Of a stretch of DNA of 64,000 nucleotides, positions 63,810 to 64,000 are shown in pieces. Source of the DNA: Noviherbaspirillum malthae (GTDB lineage: Bacteria; Pseudomonadota; Gammaproteobacteria; Burkholderiales; Burkholderiaceae_D); contig NZ_JACYXF010000006.1 in assembly GCF_015352985.1 (NCBI RefSeq), positions 1 through 64,000 on the forward strand, read 5' to 3'. The translations under genes were made by a program, and so were the position numbers. The stretch's first letter is position 1; the number at the start of each line of letters is the position of its first letter. Under the pieces are notes generated by a model. That model was given only the letters and a program-made list of their open reading frames with translations, had not been told where the DNA came from and ran no database searches.

Positions 63810-64000
63810 ATGGCATGTCTGTCGTTAAGCGTTTCCGATGTCTTTCGGATAGACATAGGCCCCTCCAGTTCCCACACCGTGGGCTCATGCCGGTGGCAAG
63901 CCGCTTCCTGCTGACCGCGGCCGGCATCGGCATGCTTTACAAGCGCAACGCTTCTGTCTCGGCGGCGGAGATGGACTGCCACGGCGCGATCGGGGTGTCA
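63810..64000 (+). pseudogene. sdaA: L-serine dehydratase remnant (frameshifted, internally deleted)
   Basis: From ATG 63810 the frame reads an SdaA N-terminus, SVSDVFRIDIGPSSSHTVGS, and then stops at a TGA soon after. A different frame from about 63887 reads LLTAAGIGMLYKRNASVSAA, followed by EMDCHGAIGVS; this matches the C-terminal Fe-S domain, normally some 300 residues later. So most of the gene is deleted and the ends are out of frame. The usual GAEVGCQGEVG block is also altered. The remnant runs off the window edge. Confidence 0.72.

Overview
This 64 kb window is chromosomal DNA of a high-GC betaproteobacterium, most likely Burkholderiales and perhaps Oxalobacteraceae. The taxonomic signs are four stand-alone Bug/TTT-type periplasmic receptors, a DUF4148 protein, a GC-repeat hairpin (CCCTCCCC...) of a kind common in that order, and many LysR/GntR/AraC-regulated catabolic clusters. 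I found no rRNA, tRNA, CRISPR array, phage or transposase. Most of the window is accessory metabolism: small divergently regulated islands, each with its own regulator, uptake protein and a few enzymes.

Layout. 1-531: gene-free, with a perfect CRP-type palindrome and a strong terminator that may bracket a small RNA. 532-1680: cytosolic sensor kinase. 1709-7061: sugar-acid catabolism (fructuronate reductase and mannonate dehydratase on minus; SDR, FAH-family hydrolase and SDR on plus) around a UxuR-like operator. 7182-12059: BON lipoprotein, Bug receptor, ferredoxin-NADP reductase, AraC regulator, AhpD-like protein and redoxin. 12133-12293: a 161-nt near-complete hairpin. 12291-16040: Bug receptor, Asp/Glu racemase-like protein and hydroxyacyl-CoA dehydrogenase opposite a LysR gene. 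16128-18147: slyD, a STAS-like protein and a VOC protein. 18329-22521: L-lactate permease with an LldR-type operator, a small glycine-rich secreted protein and a CitMHS transporter. 23244-26028: a possible lipid A remodelling island (PagL, LpxQ-like barrel, PAP2 phosphatase). 26069-27249: a type-II-like trpS preceded by a complete Trp attenuator with a probably leaderless leader peptide. 28261-32720: GntR, L-arabinonate-dehydratase-type IlvD/Edd enzyme, RraA-like protein and Bug receptor. 33263-36673: hybrid kinase, single-domain response regulator and DUF4148 protein.

37032-44415 is the most unusual region. A GntR/UTRA regulator precedes an AprA-like flavoprotein, a two-cluster ferredoxin, an NMT1-type substrate-binding protein with a NosL-like tail, an ABC permease and ATPase, a HEAT-repeat protein and a DUF971 protein, all on one strand. 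I read it as an uptake-plus-redox module for an unidentified, perhaps sulfur- or metal-containing, compound. A second GntR-headed NitT/TauT-type ABC system (46342-49885) runs into a GMC oxidoreductase and an enolase-superfamily enzyme.

52753-55004 is a LysR/MFS pair and 55253-56185 a Cho-like GIY-YIG nuclease. 56397-63720 is a LysR-centred acyl-CoA cluster (acyl-CoA dehydrogenase, AMP ligase, porin, Bug receptor, serine hydrolase). The window ends in a frameshifted, internally deleted remnant of L-serine dehydratase. Functions are read from motifs and remembered family features; no database search was possible.
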